Positions 17,741 through 26,495 of a stretch of DNA of 64,000 bases are shown here, one piece after another (position 1 is the stretch's first letter; each line of letters opens with the position of its first letter). The notes under the pieces were generated by a model that was not told where the DNA came from, searched no databases, and saw only the letters and a program-made list of their open reading frames with translations. This DNA comes from Rhizobiaceae bacterium (GTDB lineage Bacteria > Pseudomonadota > Alphaproteobacteria > Rhizobiales > Rhizobiaceae). A program made the translations under genes and the position numbers. The stretch spans positions 124,001 to 188,000 of the forward strand of contig JAHBYV010000004.1 of assembly GCA_019635795.1 (NCBI GenBank), read 5' to 3'.

Positions 17741-18778
17741 ATGCTGCAATTTATTCTGAGGCGACTTGGCATCATGGCATTGACCATGTTGTGCCTGACT
17801 GTTGTTGTCTTCTTTCTCATAAGTCTTGAGCCAAATCTCAAAAAGCTGGCAATCAGCCAAACCGAATCCCGTGCAACGCAAGAGCAACTTGAAAGCTGGC
17901 TGCAACGAAATGGCTATCGGCAGAATTTCTTTGTCCGCTATGGACAATGGCTCGGCGTTGTAAAGAAGCAGCCAAACATTGATGCATCGACCGGGAAGGC
18001 TGTTTCCCGCTTCGTGTTCTGCGACGAGCCGGACGTCGCCACTTATTCGGGTATTTTGCAGGGCGATTTCGGGTGCTCGACGAAGTTCCGGGTTCCTGTC
18101 GCACAGAAGTTGCTACCGGCTCTCGGTGCCACCGGCATATTAATGTTCTGGGTCATGGTGACGATGGTTCCAGTCGCGCTGTTGATCGGCATTCTTGCAG
18201 GAATGCGGGAGGGGTCGCGCACGGATCGCACTTTGTCGGCTGTATCGATCATGACCACGGCGACGCCGGAATATGTTTCAGGCGTCATATTCTCCGTAAT
18301 CTTCGCTTCATGGTTGGGTTGGCTTAACGGCTCGGCAGCAAGCGCGACCACGCAGGGCGTGAATTTCTACAATTTCACACTGCCGGTCATGACCATGGCA
18401 GTCTACGGCATTGGCTATATTGCCCGAATGACCCGAGCGTCGATGGTCGAGGTCATGACGCAGCAATATATTCGTACGGCCCGCCTCAAGGGGCTGTCTT
18501 TCCGGTCAGTCGTCATAAAGCACGCGCTGCGAAACGCGCTTATTGCGCCATTCACGGTTATCATGCTCCAGTTCCCCTGGTTGCTGACAGGTGTGGTCAT
18601 TGTCGAGACGATGTTCCGCTATCAGGGGTTCGGCTACACGTTGGTGGAAGCTGCAAGCAACAATGACATAGACCTTCTGCTTGCCTGCTCTCTGGTCTCC
18701 GTATTTGTCGTCCTGTTCACCCAACTCCTGTCTGACATTGGCTACGCCTATCTCAATCCAAGGATCAGAGTGCAGTGA
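17741..18778 (+). CDS. DppB/OppB-type ABC transporter permease
   Basis: A 345-residue inner-membrane permease. It has the N-terminal membrane segment typical of DppB (MLQFILRRLGIMALTML), a periplasmic loop enlarged by about 60 residues that contains two cysteines, five further membrane segments, and the ATPase-contacting EAA loop (YIRTARLKGLSFRSVVIKHA). It forms the channel with the following permease and imports the ligand bound by the Tat-exported protein upstream. A 12-base spacer separates it from the next gene. Confidence 0.9.
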   Translation: MLQFILRRLGIMALTMLCLTVVVFFLISLEPNLKKLAISQTESRATQEQLESWLQRNGYRQNFFVRYGQWLGVVKKQPNIDASTGKAVSRFVFCDEPDVATYSGILQGDFGCSTKFRVPVAQKLLPALGATGILMFWVMVTMVPVALLIGILAGMREGSRTDRTLSAVSIMTTATPEYVSGVIFSVIFASWLGWLNGSAASATTQGVNFYNFTLPVMTMAVYGIGYIARMTRASMVEVMTQQYIRTARLKGLSFRSVVIKHALRNALIAPFTVIMLQFPWLLTGVVIVETMFRYQGFGYTLVEAASNNDIDLLLACSLVSVFVVLFTQLLSDIGYAYLNPRIRVQ

Positions 18779-18790
18779 TGGAGCCGAACC

Positions 18791-19954
18791 ATGAATCTTG
18801 AACAAATCGGTACACTGCAAATTATCGTCAGCTCAGTCGGGCGGTTCTGGCCAGTGTGGCTGGCCATTGCGATGGTGATGGGAACCAGCTTTCTTTATCG
18901 AAAGAAGCTTGGGCTTTACGGCCAGCTATACGAGACGAATGTTGGCCTGCTCGGATTGGCGATTTGCTTTTTCTGGCTGTTCACGGCGGTGTTCTCATCC
19001 GTTATCGCGCCATATGACCCCATCTCACAAATAGCCGTCATGAAGGACGCACTGCCGGGATCTGTCGTACCGGAAGGATCGGGTGGCGGTGTGTATCTGT
19101 TCGGAGGCGACAAGCTCTCAAGAGATGTGTTTTCGCGCATGGTCTATGGAAGTCAGATCGTGCTTATCATCGCGCCCGCAGCTACGCTGTTTGCGCTGAT
19201 GGTAGGAGCCACGCTGGGGCTGCCGGCTGGCTATTACGGAGGCAAGATCGACACTTTGCTCTCGTTCCTTGCCAATATGGTGTTGGCGTTCCCGGTTATC
19301 CTGCTGTTCTATCTTCTGGTGACGCCCGGAATAATGGATACTCCCGTGCCTTATGTGATGGCAGGGGTGTTTTTCCTGTTTCCTATCATATTCTTCTGCG
19401 CTCTCTTCTACACCCGGTTCAAGAACCGTCCCGACCGCCTCTATCTATTGCTCGGATTGACGATCTTGCTGGGAGGTTGGGTCTATCTGGGGCTGGTTTT
19501 TAATGCTGACCCGCTCGGTATCGTTTCAATCGACCCTAACCAGCTCAACATTTTCATTGCGGTCGTGTTCGCTTCCAGCCCGGGCGTGTTCCGTATCGTG
19601 CGTGGTCTGGTGATGGACATCAAAACGCGTGACTATGTTGCAGCGGCCCAGACGCGTGGCGAAACGCCATGGTACATCATGCTGTGGGAGGTGCTGCCCA
19701 ATGCTCGTGGACCGCTGATCGTCGATACATGCTTGCGCATTGGCTACACCACGATCCTTCTTGGCACGCTTGGTTATTTTGGTCTCGGTCTCGCACCGGA
19801 AAGCCCGGACTGGGGAACCGCAATCAAGGACGCAAGCCGGCTGTTGCGCACCACAATCCATCCGGCTTTGCCGCCGACGATAGCCCTGATGAGCTTTGTG
19901 CTAGGGCTGAACCTTCTGGCTGACGCGTTGCGGGAGCAATCGCTGAAAGACTGA
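18791..19954 (+). CDS. DppC/OppC-type ABC transporter permease with extra membrane segments
   Basis: A 387-residue partner permease, about 90 residues longer than usual DppC proteins. There is an additional hydrophobic segment at the N-terminus (about residues 14-34) before the normal first segment. An inserted pair of hydrophobic segments lies at about 180-245, between the core helices. The EAA loop (YVAAAQTRGETPWYIMLWEV) and the C-terminal GYFGLGLAPESPDWG motif are normal. Similar long forms exist in rhizobial transporters annotated only as peptide ABC permeases. It lies 10 bases before the ATPase gene. Confidence 0.9.
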   Translation: MNLEQIGTLQIIVSSVGRFWPVWLAIAMVMGTSFLYRKKLGLYGQLYETNVGLLGLAICFFWLFTAVFSSVIAPYDPISQIAVMKDALPGSVVPEGSGGGVYLFGGDKLSRDVFSRMVYGSQIVLIIAPAATLFALMVGATLGLPAGYYGGKIDTLLSFLANMVLAFPVILLFYLLVTPGIMDTPVPYVMAGVFFLFPIIFFCALFYTRFKNRPDRLYLLLGLTILLGGWVYLGLVFNADPLGIVSIDPNQLNIFIAVVFASSPGVFRIVRGLVMDIKTRDYVAAAQTRGETPWYIMLWEVLPNARGPLIVDTCLRIGYTTILLGTLGYFGLGLAPESPDWGTAIKDASRLLRTTIHPALPPTIALMSFVLGLNLLADALREQSLKD

Positions 19955-19964
19955 GGAGAGAACG

Positions 19965-22091
19965 ATGAACGAAGCCGTGAATACCACGACCGTCAAATCG
20001 GGCCGCCCAATCCTCGAGATCGAAAATCTGTCGATTTCCTTCTTCACCAAGCGCGGTGAAATTCCTGCAGTCATGGATTTTTCATGCACCGTCATGCCCG
20101 GCGAGGCCATGGGTATTGTCGGAGAGTCCGGCTGCGGGAAATCGACCGTTTCGCTCGGCATCATGCGCGACCTGTCCAACGTCGGGAAGATTGTCGGCGG
20201 GCGTATCAGGTTTGACGGCAAGGATATGGGCGAGATGAGCGATGCAGAGCTCCGCTCTATCCGCGGCAACAAGATTGCCATGATCTATCAGGAACCGATG
20301 GCAAGCTTGAACCCGGCAATGAAGATCGGGCAACAGCTGATGGAAGTGCCGCTCATTCATGACAAGGTTTCCAGGGAGGAGGCTTATAACCGCGCGCTGG
20401 AGATGGTGCGCGCGGTCAAATTGCCCGACCCGGAGCGCATGATGCGCTCCTTTCCGCATCAACTTTCTGGCGGCCAGCAACAGCGTATCGTCATTGCGAT
20501 GGCCTTGCTTTCCAAGCCTGCGTTGCTGCTGCTGGATGAGCCGACCACGGCGCTTGATGTGACCGTTGAAGCCGGAATTGTCGATCTGGTGAAGGGGCTT
20601 GGCGAAAAGTTCGGCACATCCATGATTTTTGTGTCGCACAATCTCGGTCTTATCCTCGAAACCTGCGACCGCATAACCGTCATGTATTCCGGCGAAGCGG
20701 TTGAAACAGGCAAGATCAAGGATGTGTTCGACCGCATGAGACACCCATACACGCAGGGGCTGTTTCGATCGATCCCTCTTCCCGGCGCAGACAAAAACTC
20801 TCGCCCGCTAATCTCCATCCCGGGCCAACTGCCATTGCCGCATGAGCGTCCGAAAGGGTGCAATTTCGGGCCACGATGCCACCATTTTGTCGATGGGCTT
20901 TGCAATGCGGCCGAGATTCCGATGATCGCGGTGGATGGTCATGAAGGGCATTACAGCCGTTGCGTGCGCTTTAACGAAATTGACTGGGACGCATTGCCGC
21001 CGGGAGCCGATCGCAAGCATGAGCCGGTGGAGCCCGGAGAGCCGGTTCTCAAGGTCGAAAACCTGAAGAAATATTACCGTGTAGGGGGAAACGAAGTTTT
21101 CGGGGCAGGCGGTGAGGCGCGGGTCGTCAAGGCGAATGAGGCGATAACGTTTGAAGCGCGCGAATCCGAAACTGTTGCCATTGTTGGCGAGTCCGGCTGC
21201 GGAAAATCCACACTCGCGAAGGTTCTGCTTGGGCTGGAAACTGCGAGTTCGGGAACCGTCACCCTCGATAATACAGAGATCGAGTCGCAACCGGTCGAAG
21301 TGCGTGACGTGCAGACGGTTTCCGGTATTCAAATGGTTTTTCAGAACCCGTTTGATACCCTTAATCCCAGTCATTCGGTGGGATCGCAGATCATTCGAAC
21401 ATTGGAAAAGTTCAACTATGGCAAGACGCAGGAAGATAGGCGCAGGCGCATGTTCGAATTGCTCGATCTTGTGAAGCTCCCGCGTGCTTTCGCTGATCGC
21501 ATGCCGCGCCAGCTTTCGGGCGGGCAAAAGCAACGCATTGGCGTGGCGCGGGCCTTCGCGGGGCAGGCAAAGGTTGTGGTTGCTGATGAGCCGGTTTCTG
21601 CGCTCGATGTATCGGTGCAGGCCGCCGTTACCGAGCTTTTGATGGACATCCAGCGAAAAAACAAAACCACGATGCTATTTATCAGCCACGATTTATCCGT
21701 TGTGCGATATATCGCCGATCGTGTCGTTGTTATGTATCTCGGCCACATCGTGGAGCAGGGCACCACCGATCAGATTTTCGCTCCGCCATATCACCCGTAT
21801 ACTGAGGCGCTGTTGTCGGCTATTCCGATTGCCGATACGAGTGTGGTGAAGAAGCACATCGTGCTGGAAGGTGACATTCCTTCCGCTATGAATCCGCCCT
21901 CGGGATGCCCCTTCCAGACGCGCTGTCGATGGAAGAAATTTGTGCCGGGCAACAAGTGCGAGACCCAGCTGCCGCCGTTAAAAGACCTTGATCGCGGTCA
22001 TAGAAGCCTGTGTTGGCTGGATGACGACGCCTTGGCCATGATGGAGCCGGTGATCCAGTTTGACGATGGCGCTGAGGGCGATATGCATTGA
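19965..22091 (+). CDS. Fused double ATP-binding protein (DppD-DppF) of the peptide-type ABC transporter
   Basis: A 708-residue protein with two complete ABC ATPase modules. The first has Walker A GESGCGKST near residue 50, signature LSGGQQQR and Walker B LLLLDEPTTALD. The second has Walker A GESGCGKST near residue 410, signature LSGGQKQR and VVADEPVSALD. Each module ends in an oligopeptide-transporter C-terminal motif with clustered cysteines (CNFGPRC...C and CPFQTRC...C), as seen in Dpp/Opp ATPases. Fusion of DppD and DppF into one chain is common in this order. A GAGGAGA ribosome site precedes the start. It is convergent, 1 base apart, with the transglycosylase gene. Confidence 0.93.
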   Translation: MNEAVNTTTVKSGRPILEIENLSISFFTKRGEIPAVMDFSCTVMPGEAMGIVGESGCGKSTVSLGIMRDLSNVGKIVGGRIRFDGKDMGEMSDAELRSIRGNKIAMIYQEPMASLNPAMKIGQQLMEVPLIHDKVSREEAYNRALEMVRAVKLPDPERMMRSFPHQLSGGQQQRIVIAMALLSKPALLLLDEPTTALDVTVEAGIVDLVKGLGEKFGTSMIFVSHNLGLILETCDRITVMYSGEAVETGKIKDVFDRMRHPYTQGLFRSIPLPGADKNSRPLISIPGQLPLPHERPKGCNFGPRCHHFVDGLCNAAEIPMIAVDGHEGHYSRCVRFNEIDWDALPPGADRKHEPVEPGEPVLKVENLKKYYRVGGNEVFGAGGEARVVKANEAITFEARESETVAIVGESGCGKSTLAKVLLGLETASSGTVTLDNTEIESQPVEVRDVQTVSGIQMVFQNPFDTLNPSHSVGSQIIRTLEKFNYGKTQEDRRRRMFELLDLVKLPRAFADRMPRQLSGGQKQRIGVARAFAGQAKVVVADEPVSALDVSVQAAVTELLMDIQRKNKTTMLFISHDLSVVRYIADRVVVMYLGHIVEQGTTDQIFAPPYHPYTEALLSAIPIADTSVVKKHIVLEGDIPSAMNPPSGCPFQTRCRWKKFVPGNKCETQLPPLKDLDRGHRSLCWLDDDALAMMEPVIQFDDGAEGDMH

Positions 22092-22092
22092 C

Positions 22093-22677
22093 CTACGGAC
22101 AGTTGACGAGTTGGGTAGCGTAACGCCGCGCCATTCCGTCTGTTTGTCTGGCGTAACGGTCAATGCCGTTGCTCCAGCCGCCGCGCGAATATCCCTTCCA
22201 GCCAAGATAATATGCCAGATACAAACGATATGTGTCGTTGCGCGCTATGCCAAGTTTTTCAGCCGAGCGTGCATGGTACCAGCCAACGAAATCAACGGCG
22301 CCGCTAAAGTTTGTGCGGCGCGCCGCAAACCGACCCGTCTCTTTCTTGTAATGGTTCCAAGTTCTGTCCAGAGCCTGCGAATAGCCGTAAGCGCTTGAAA
22401 TGTGGGGGCCCGGGAATATGCCAAGGACTTTTCGCCGGGGTGGTCGGGCGTTATGTTTAAAGCCCGATTCCATTCTTACAGTTGCCATGAGAACAGGAAC
22501 GGGGACGCCATATTTTGCGGAGGCGCGCCTTGCGCCGGATCGCCAATTGTCGAACAGACCGTCGCGTTGATCAAATACGGCGCAGACATCATTGATGCAC
22601 CGGGGGTAGCTTGCGCAACCGGCCAGCAGAGCAACACCGCACACAATCCCTATTTTAATGATGTCTAATATATTCAT
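22093..22677 (-). CDS. Small lytic transglycosylase (SLT-fold) lipoprotein
   Basis: A 194-residue predicted lipoprotein. A hydrophobic signal ends in the lipobox LLAGC (Cys21). It is followed by an SLT-like muramidase domain whose likely catalytic Glu70 lies in VRMESGF, with AYGYSQALDRTW and YLGWKGYSRGGW further on. Such enzymes cleave glycan strands from the outer-membrane side of the periplasm. The start at the ATG at 22677 places the signal peptide correctly; an upstream in-frame ATG at 22719 adds 14 polar residues and seems less likely. The gene stands alone, convergent with the peptide transporter operon. Confidence 0.82.
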   Translation of the reverse strand: MNILDIIKIGIVCGVALLAGCASYPRCINDVCAVFDQRDGLFDNWRSGARRASAKYGVPVPVLMATVRMESGFKHNARPPRRKVLGIFPGPHISSAYGYSQALDRTWNHYKKETGRFAARRTNFSGAVDFVGWYHARSAEKLGIARNDTYRLYLAYYLGWKGYSRGGWSNGIDRYARQTDGMARRYATQLVNCP

Positions 22678-22777
22678 AGTGCCGCATATAGCGGACGAAT
22701 GTGAATCGTTTATTAGCACATACTGATTCTGTATCTCTCGAGCAAGAAATGCTTAAGGTGACAATTTTTATCATGTT

Positions 22778-22806
22778 TTGTCACGAAAATTCAACGGTTT
22801 AGAGTA
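22778..22806 (+). promoter_or_regulatory. Candidate promoter of preT-preA
   Basis: TTGTCA (22778-22783) followed 16 bases later by TAGAGT (22800-22805) is the best sigma-70-like pair before preT. The -10 is poor, so this is tentative. The RutR-like box at 22810-22825 would cover the transcription start, a suitable place for repression. Confidence 0.3.
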
Positions 22807-22809
22807 TTT

Positions 22810-22825
22810 TTGACCGATTGATAAA
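22810..22825 (+). promoter_or_regulatory. RutR-like operator before preT
   Basis: The sequence TTGACCGATTGATAAA matches 11 of the 14 defined positions of the E. coli RutR consensus TTGACCAnnTGGTCAA. It lies 55 bases upstream of the preT start and near the likely transcription start. A RutR/TetR-type regulator is encoded 1.4 kb downstream of preA. Regulation by that protein is inferred, not shown. Confidence 0.5.
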
Positions 22826-22879
22826 AGTATAGGTTGTGGTACCGTTCTCTCCGGGAACATAAAAATGATGGGAGTGAGC

Positions 22880-24247
22880 ATGGCCATTGGTCTGTTCAGG
22901 GATGGTGTACAGCCGGGCAGGCTGGAACCTACCCGATACGCCGACAATTTTTCTGATTTGCACCCTCCGTTAGATGATCACGAGGCGCTGGTCGAAGCAG
23001 ATCGCTGCTATTTTTGTTATGACGCGCCTTGTATGCAGGCGTGTCCGACATCTATCGACATCCCGATGTTCATTCGGCAGATCGCTACCGGCAATCCCCT
23101 TGGGTCAGCCAAGACGATATTCGACCAGAACATATTGGGCGGCATGTGTGCACGAGTCTGTCCGACCGAGACTTTGTGCGAAGAGGCGTGCGTACGGGAA
23201 ACTGCTGAGGGGAAGCCGGTTCAAATCGGTCGATTGCAGCGATATGCGACCGACGAAGCCATGCAGCAGAACAAGCAGTTCTACCAACGCGCTCCCGGCA
23301 CGGGGCGCAAGATTGCGGTTGTCGGGGCAGGGCCAGCCGGACTCGCCGCAGCTCATAGGCTGGCAGTCAAAGGTCATGACGTAACCATTTTTGAGGCTCG
23401 TCCCAAGAGTGGCGGTCTGAATGAATATGGTATCGCTGCATATAAAAGCACTGACAATTTCGCGCAGGCCGAGGTGGACTACGTAACATCTGTCGGCGGC
23501 ATCGAGATAAAGCATGGCGTTGCCCTTGGAAGTGATGTGCATCTTTCGCAACTTGCAGCCGATTTTGATGCCGTATTTCTCGGCATGGGGCTGGGTGGAG
23601 TTAATGCGCTGCACGCGGATGGCGAACATGCAGATGGCGTTCTGGATGCGGTGGATTTCATAGCGGAAATTCGGCAAGCGCAGGATCTTTCTACGCTCCC
23701 GATTGGCCGCAGGGTCGTTGTGATCGGCGGCGGCATGACGGCTATAGACGTTGCCGTTCAATCCAAACTGCTTGGCGCTGAAGATGTAACGATCTGTTAT
23801 CGCCGGGGGCAGGAGGATATGAATGCCTCCGAATTCGAACAGGACCTTGCGACCGCAAAAGGTGTTGTCATTCGCCATTGGCTTCAGCCGAAGCGGGTGC
23901 TGAGCGAAGCCGGAAAAGTCACTGGTATAGAACTTGAATACACGACGATGGTTGACGGCAGACTGGTCGGAACCGGTGAAAAGCTGGAGCTGCCTGCCGA
24001 TCAGGTGTTCAAGGCGATCGGCCAGAAATTCGATGCGTCAGGGTTGAACGGAAGCGGTACGGCCCTTCTGCTGGAGCAGGGCCGGATCAAGGTAGACGAA
24101 GAAGGCCGCACGTCCATGAGTAAGGTGTGGGCTGGTGGCGACTGCGTCGTTGATGCTCGCGAAGACCTTACAGTATCCGCTGTTGCGGCTGGTCGTGATG
24201 CTGCGGAAAGCATCCACCGGTCGTTGACCTCTAACGGGAGGGCATGA
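22880..24247 (+). CDS. preT: NAD-dependent dihydropyrimidine dehydrogenase, PreT subunit
   Basis: A 455-residue flavoprotein resembling the small subunit of glutamate synthase and the N-terminal part of mammalian dihydropyrimidine dehydrogenase. It carries two cysteine clusters for [4Fe-4S] centres (C43, C46, C51, C55 and C90, C94, C100, C104). An FAD-binding VVGAGPAGLAAAH follows at about residue 146, and an NAD(P)H-binding VVIGGGMTAIDVA further on. With PreA it reduces uracil and thymine to the dihydro forms using NADH, the first step of reductive pyrimidine breakdown. The start was set at the ATG with GGGAG 5 bases upstream, not the earlier ATG at 22865. The stop overlaps the preA start region (ATGA). 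Confidence 0.93.
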   Translation: MAIGLFRDGVQPGRLEPTRYADNFSDLHPPLDDHEALVEADRCYFCYDAPCMQACPTSIDIPMFIRQIATGNPLGSAKTIFDQNILGGMCARVCPTETLCEEACVRETAEGKPVQIGRLQRYATDEAMQQNKQFYQRAPGTGRKIAVVGAGPAGLAAAHRLAVKGHDVTIFEARPKSGGLNEYGIAAYKSTDNFAQAEVDYVTSVGGIEIKHGVALGSDVHLSQLAADFDAVFLGMGLGGVNALHADGEHADGVLDAVDFIAEIRQAQDLSTLPIGRRVVVIGGGMTAIDVAVQSKLLGAEDVTICYRRGQEDMNASEFEQDLATAKGVVIRHWLQPKRVLSEAGKVTGIELEYTTMVDGRLVGTGEKLELPADQVFKAIGQKFDASGLNGSGTALLLEQGRIKVDEEGRTSMSKVWAGGDCVVDAREDLTVSAVAAGRDAAESIHRSLTSNGRA

Positions 24248-25563
24248 GCATGGCAGACATCCGCAACAATTTCGTCGGTATCAAATCTCCAAACCCGTTC
24301 TGGCTGGCGTCAGCTCCGCCCACCGATAAAGCATACAATGTCATCCGCGCCTTTCAGGCTGGTTGGGGTGGCGTTGTCTGGAAAACATTGGGTGAAGAGG
24401 GGCCGCCAGTCGTTAACGTAAATGGTCCGCGATATGGCGCCATTTGGGGTGCAGATCGCCGACTTTTGGGATTGAACAACATTGAGCTCATTACGGATCG
24501 CCAACTTCAGTTGAATCTGCAGGAAATCAAGCAGGTCAAGAAGGACTGGCCGGACCGGGCTTTGGTTGCCTCAATCATGGTCCCATGCGTTGAGGAAAGC
24601 TGGAAAGCCATACTTCCGGCTGTTGAAGAAACCGAATGCGACGGCATCGAGCTCAATTTCGGCTGTCCCCATGGCATGAGCGAGCGTGGAATGGGCGCTG
24701 CGGTGGGGCAAGTGCCAGAATATATCGAGATGGTAGCTCGCTGGTGCAAGCAATACACGCGTATGCCTGTAATCGTGAAATTGACGCCCAACATCACCGA
24801 TATACGCTATCCCGCGCGGGCGGCAAAACGAGGCGGGGCAGATGCGGTTTCGCTCATCAACACCATCAGCTCTATCACGTCAGTCAATCTGGATACGTTC
24901 TCGCCAGAGCCTTCCATCGACGGCAAGGGATCACACGGCGGCTACTGCGGACCTGCGGTAAAGCCTATCGCTCTGAACATGGTTGCTGAAATCGCGCGTG
25001 ATCCGGAAACAGCGGGCTTGCCAATCTCCGGCATTGGAGGGGTCACGACGTGGCGCGACGCGGCCGAGTTCATCGCGCTAGGCGCTGGAAATGTCCAGGT
25101 TTGTACTGCGGCAATGACCTACGGCTTCAAGATCGTTCAGGAAATGATTGCCGGTCTGGAAAACTGGATGGATGAAAAAGGGCACCGGACGCTGGATGAT
25201 ATCACGGGGCGTGCAACGCCCAATGTTACGGATTGGCAGTATCTGAACCTGAACTACGTTGCGAAGGCTCGGATCAATCAGGATGCCTGTATCAAATGCG
25301 GGCGTTGCCACATCGCTTGCGAGGACACGTCGCACCAGGCAATCACCAGCTCGGTGAATGGCGTACGGCATTTCGAGGTGATGGAAGACGAATGCGTTGG
25401 CTGCAATCTGTGTGTCAACGTTTGCCCTGTAGAGAACTGCATCAGCATGGTGCCGCTCGCAGCAGGAGAACTCGATCAGCGCACAGGCAGGCCGGTTTCG
25501 CCCGAGTATGCGAACTGGACGACGCATCCGAACAATCCGATGGCGCGACAGGCTGCTGAATGA
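24244..25563 (+). CDS. preA: NAD-dependent dihydropyrimidine dehydrogenase, PreA subunit
   Basis: A 439-residue catalytic subunit. An FMN-binding TIM barrel (about residues 1-320) carries the active-site cysteine in NFGCPHGMSERGMG. A C-terminal ferredoxin-like module has two CxxCxxC-type clusters (CIKCGRCHIAC and CVGCNLCVNVC). The substrate-binding loops SAPPTD and VNGPRYGA are typical of dihydropyrimidine dehydrogenase. Two starts are possible: the ATG overlapping the preT stop at 24244, or the ATG at 24250 (MADIRNNF...), which is how most homologues begin. It forms a heterotetramer with PreT. Confidence 0.94.
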   Translation: MSMADIRNNFVGIKSPNPFWLASAPPTDKAYNVIRAFQAGWGGVVWKTLGEEGPPVVNVNGPRYGAIWGADRRLLGLNNIELITDRQLQLNLQEIKQVKKDWPDRALVASIMVPCVEESWKAILPAVEETECDGIELNFGCPHGMSERGMGAAVGQVPEYIEMVARWCKQYTRMPVIVKLTPNITDIRYPARAAKRGGADAVSLINTISSITSVNLDTFSPEPSIDGKGSHGGYCGPAVKPIALNMVAEIARDPETAGLPISGIGGVTTWRDAAEFIALGAGNVQVCTAAMTYGFKIVQEMIAGLENWMDEKGHRTLDDITGRATPNVTDWQYLNLNYVAKARINQDACIKCGRCHIACEDTSHQAITSSVNGVRHFEVMEDECVGCNLCVNVCPVENCISMVPLAAGELDQRTGRPVSPEYANWTTHPNNPMARQAAE

Positions 25564-25570
25564 GGCAAGA

Positions 25571-25597
25571 GGCGCGCGTTACGGTACAGCGCGCGCC
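25571..25597. terminator. Convergent terminator between preA and the RutR-type gene
   Basis: An 8-bp GC-only stem (GGCGCGCG / CGCGCGCC) with an 11-base loop lies between the convergent stops of preA and the regulator. It lacks a clear T-run on either strand, but its position fits a shared bidirectional terminator. Confidence 0.5.
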
Positions 25598-25598
25598 A

Positions 25599-26234
25599 TT
25601 ATCCTCGCGGCCTCAGGCCATCCAGAAACAGGTTTTCGAGAAAGCGCGCGGCGTCTTCAAAACGTCCTTCGCCATAGTGGTCATAGCCAAGGACCGCGCG
25701 CACCTGAACATCAAAGTCGGAATAATGTTGCGTCGTAGCCCAAATGGAAAAAATCAGATGATATGGATCGGTCGGCGCGATGCGCCCTGCGCGTATCCAG
25801 TTTTTGATGATCCGCGCCTTTTCATCGACGAGAGATTTCAACTCGCCTTCGAGAAGCGGGAGAATGCGAGGCGCGCCTTGCAGGATTTCATTCGCGAACA
25901 ACCTGCTTTCCCGTGGATAGTCCCGCGCCATTTCCAGCTTTCGGCGGATATAGCCGCGCAGTTCCGTGAGAGGATCGCGCGAATCGTCAAGTTCACGCAG
26001 CGGCTCAAGCCAGGTGTCGAGCAATTTGCTGATAAGTGTTTGGTGCATGTCCTCCTTGCTCCTGAAATAATAAAGCAAGTTGGGCTTGGACATGCCTGCA
26101 GCCTCGGCGATCTGGTCAATTGTCGAGCCGCGAAACCCGTTTGTAGAAAACACTTCGAGAGCTGCTTCGAGAATGCGCTCCCGCTTTTCGGTTTGAATTC
26201 GCGTGCGCTTGGGTGGTTTCAACGGGGCATTCAT
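25599..26234 (-). CDS. RutR-family (TetR) transcriptional regulator of pyrimidine catabolism
   Basis: A 211-residue TetR-type repressor. The N-terminal helix-turn-helix (about residues 17-63) reads ILEAALEVFSTNGFRGSTID, then IAEAAGMSKPNLLYYFRSKE. The C-terminal domain has the YcdC/RutR pattern (ANEILQGAPRI, then the AGRIAPTDPYHLIFSIWATTQHYSDF region). RutR senses uracil/thymine in E. coli. Its place in the middle of the preTA and hydantoinase-type genes makes it the likely local regulator. It is divergent from the aminotransferase gene; the 261-base spacer holds candidate operators. Confidence 0.87.
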   Translation of the reverse strand: MNAPLKPPKRTRIQTEKRERILEAALEVFSTNGFRGSTIDQIAEAAGMSKPNLLYYFRSKEDMHQTLISKLLDTWLEPLRELDDSRDPLTELRGYIRRKLEMARDYPRESRLFANEILQGAPRILPLLEGELKSLVDEKARIIKNWIRAGRIAPTDPYHLIFSIWATTQHYSDFDVQVRAVLGYDHYGEGRFEDAARFLENLFLDGLRPRG

Positions 26235-26255
26235 GCAATCTCTAGCCCTCTTTCA

Positions 26256-26279
26256 TCTGGTACAAAACGCTGGACCAGA
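26256..26279. promoter_or_regulatory. Inverted repeat before the RutR-type gene (candidate autoregulatory operator)
   Basis: The arms TCTGGTAC (26256-26263) and GGACCAGA (26272-26279) are inverted copies with one mismatch and an 8-base spacer, 22 bases upstream of the regulator start codon. The TGGT and ACCA cores resemble RutR half-sites in the opposite arrangement. Confidence 0.4.
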
Positions 26280-26380
26280 AGATCGGCGTTCGTGGCGCGG
26301 GAAGTCGCTTGTTCATTCCCTTAGGCTCCAAACGCATTAATCCGGTTATCCCTTGACCACATCACAAGCAATGCTAACGT

Positions 26381-26396
26381 TTGTCCATTCAGTAAA
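26381..26396 (+). promoter_or_regulatory. RutR-like operator before the aminotransferase gene
   Basis: TTGTCCATTCAGTAAA matches 10 of 14 defined positions of the RutR consensus. A perfect half-site TTGACCA lies 28 bases upstream at 26353-26359. Both are in the spacer that drives the aminotransferase-amidohydrolase-dihydropyrimidinase genes. Confidence 0.35.
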
Positions 26397-26495
26397 AATG
26401 CACTTTGCACAAAAACGCAAGCAAAACCAAGCGTTGGCGCAGAAGGCTCACAATTGCGCCGTGGTCGAGGGAACCTCTGAAAGGAACGCTTCGCA

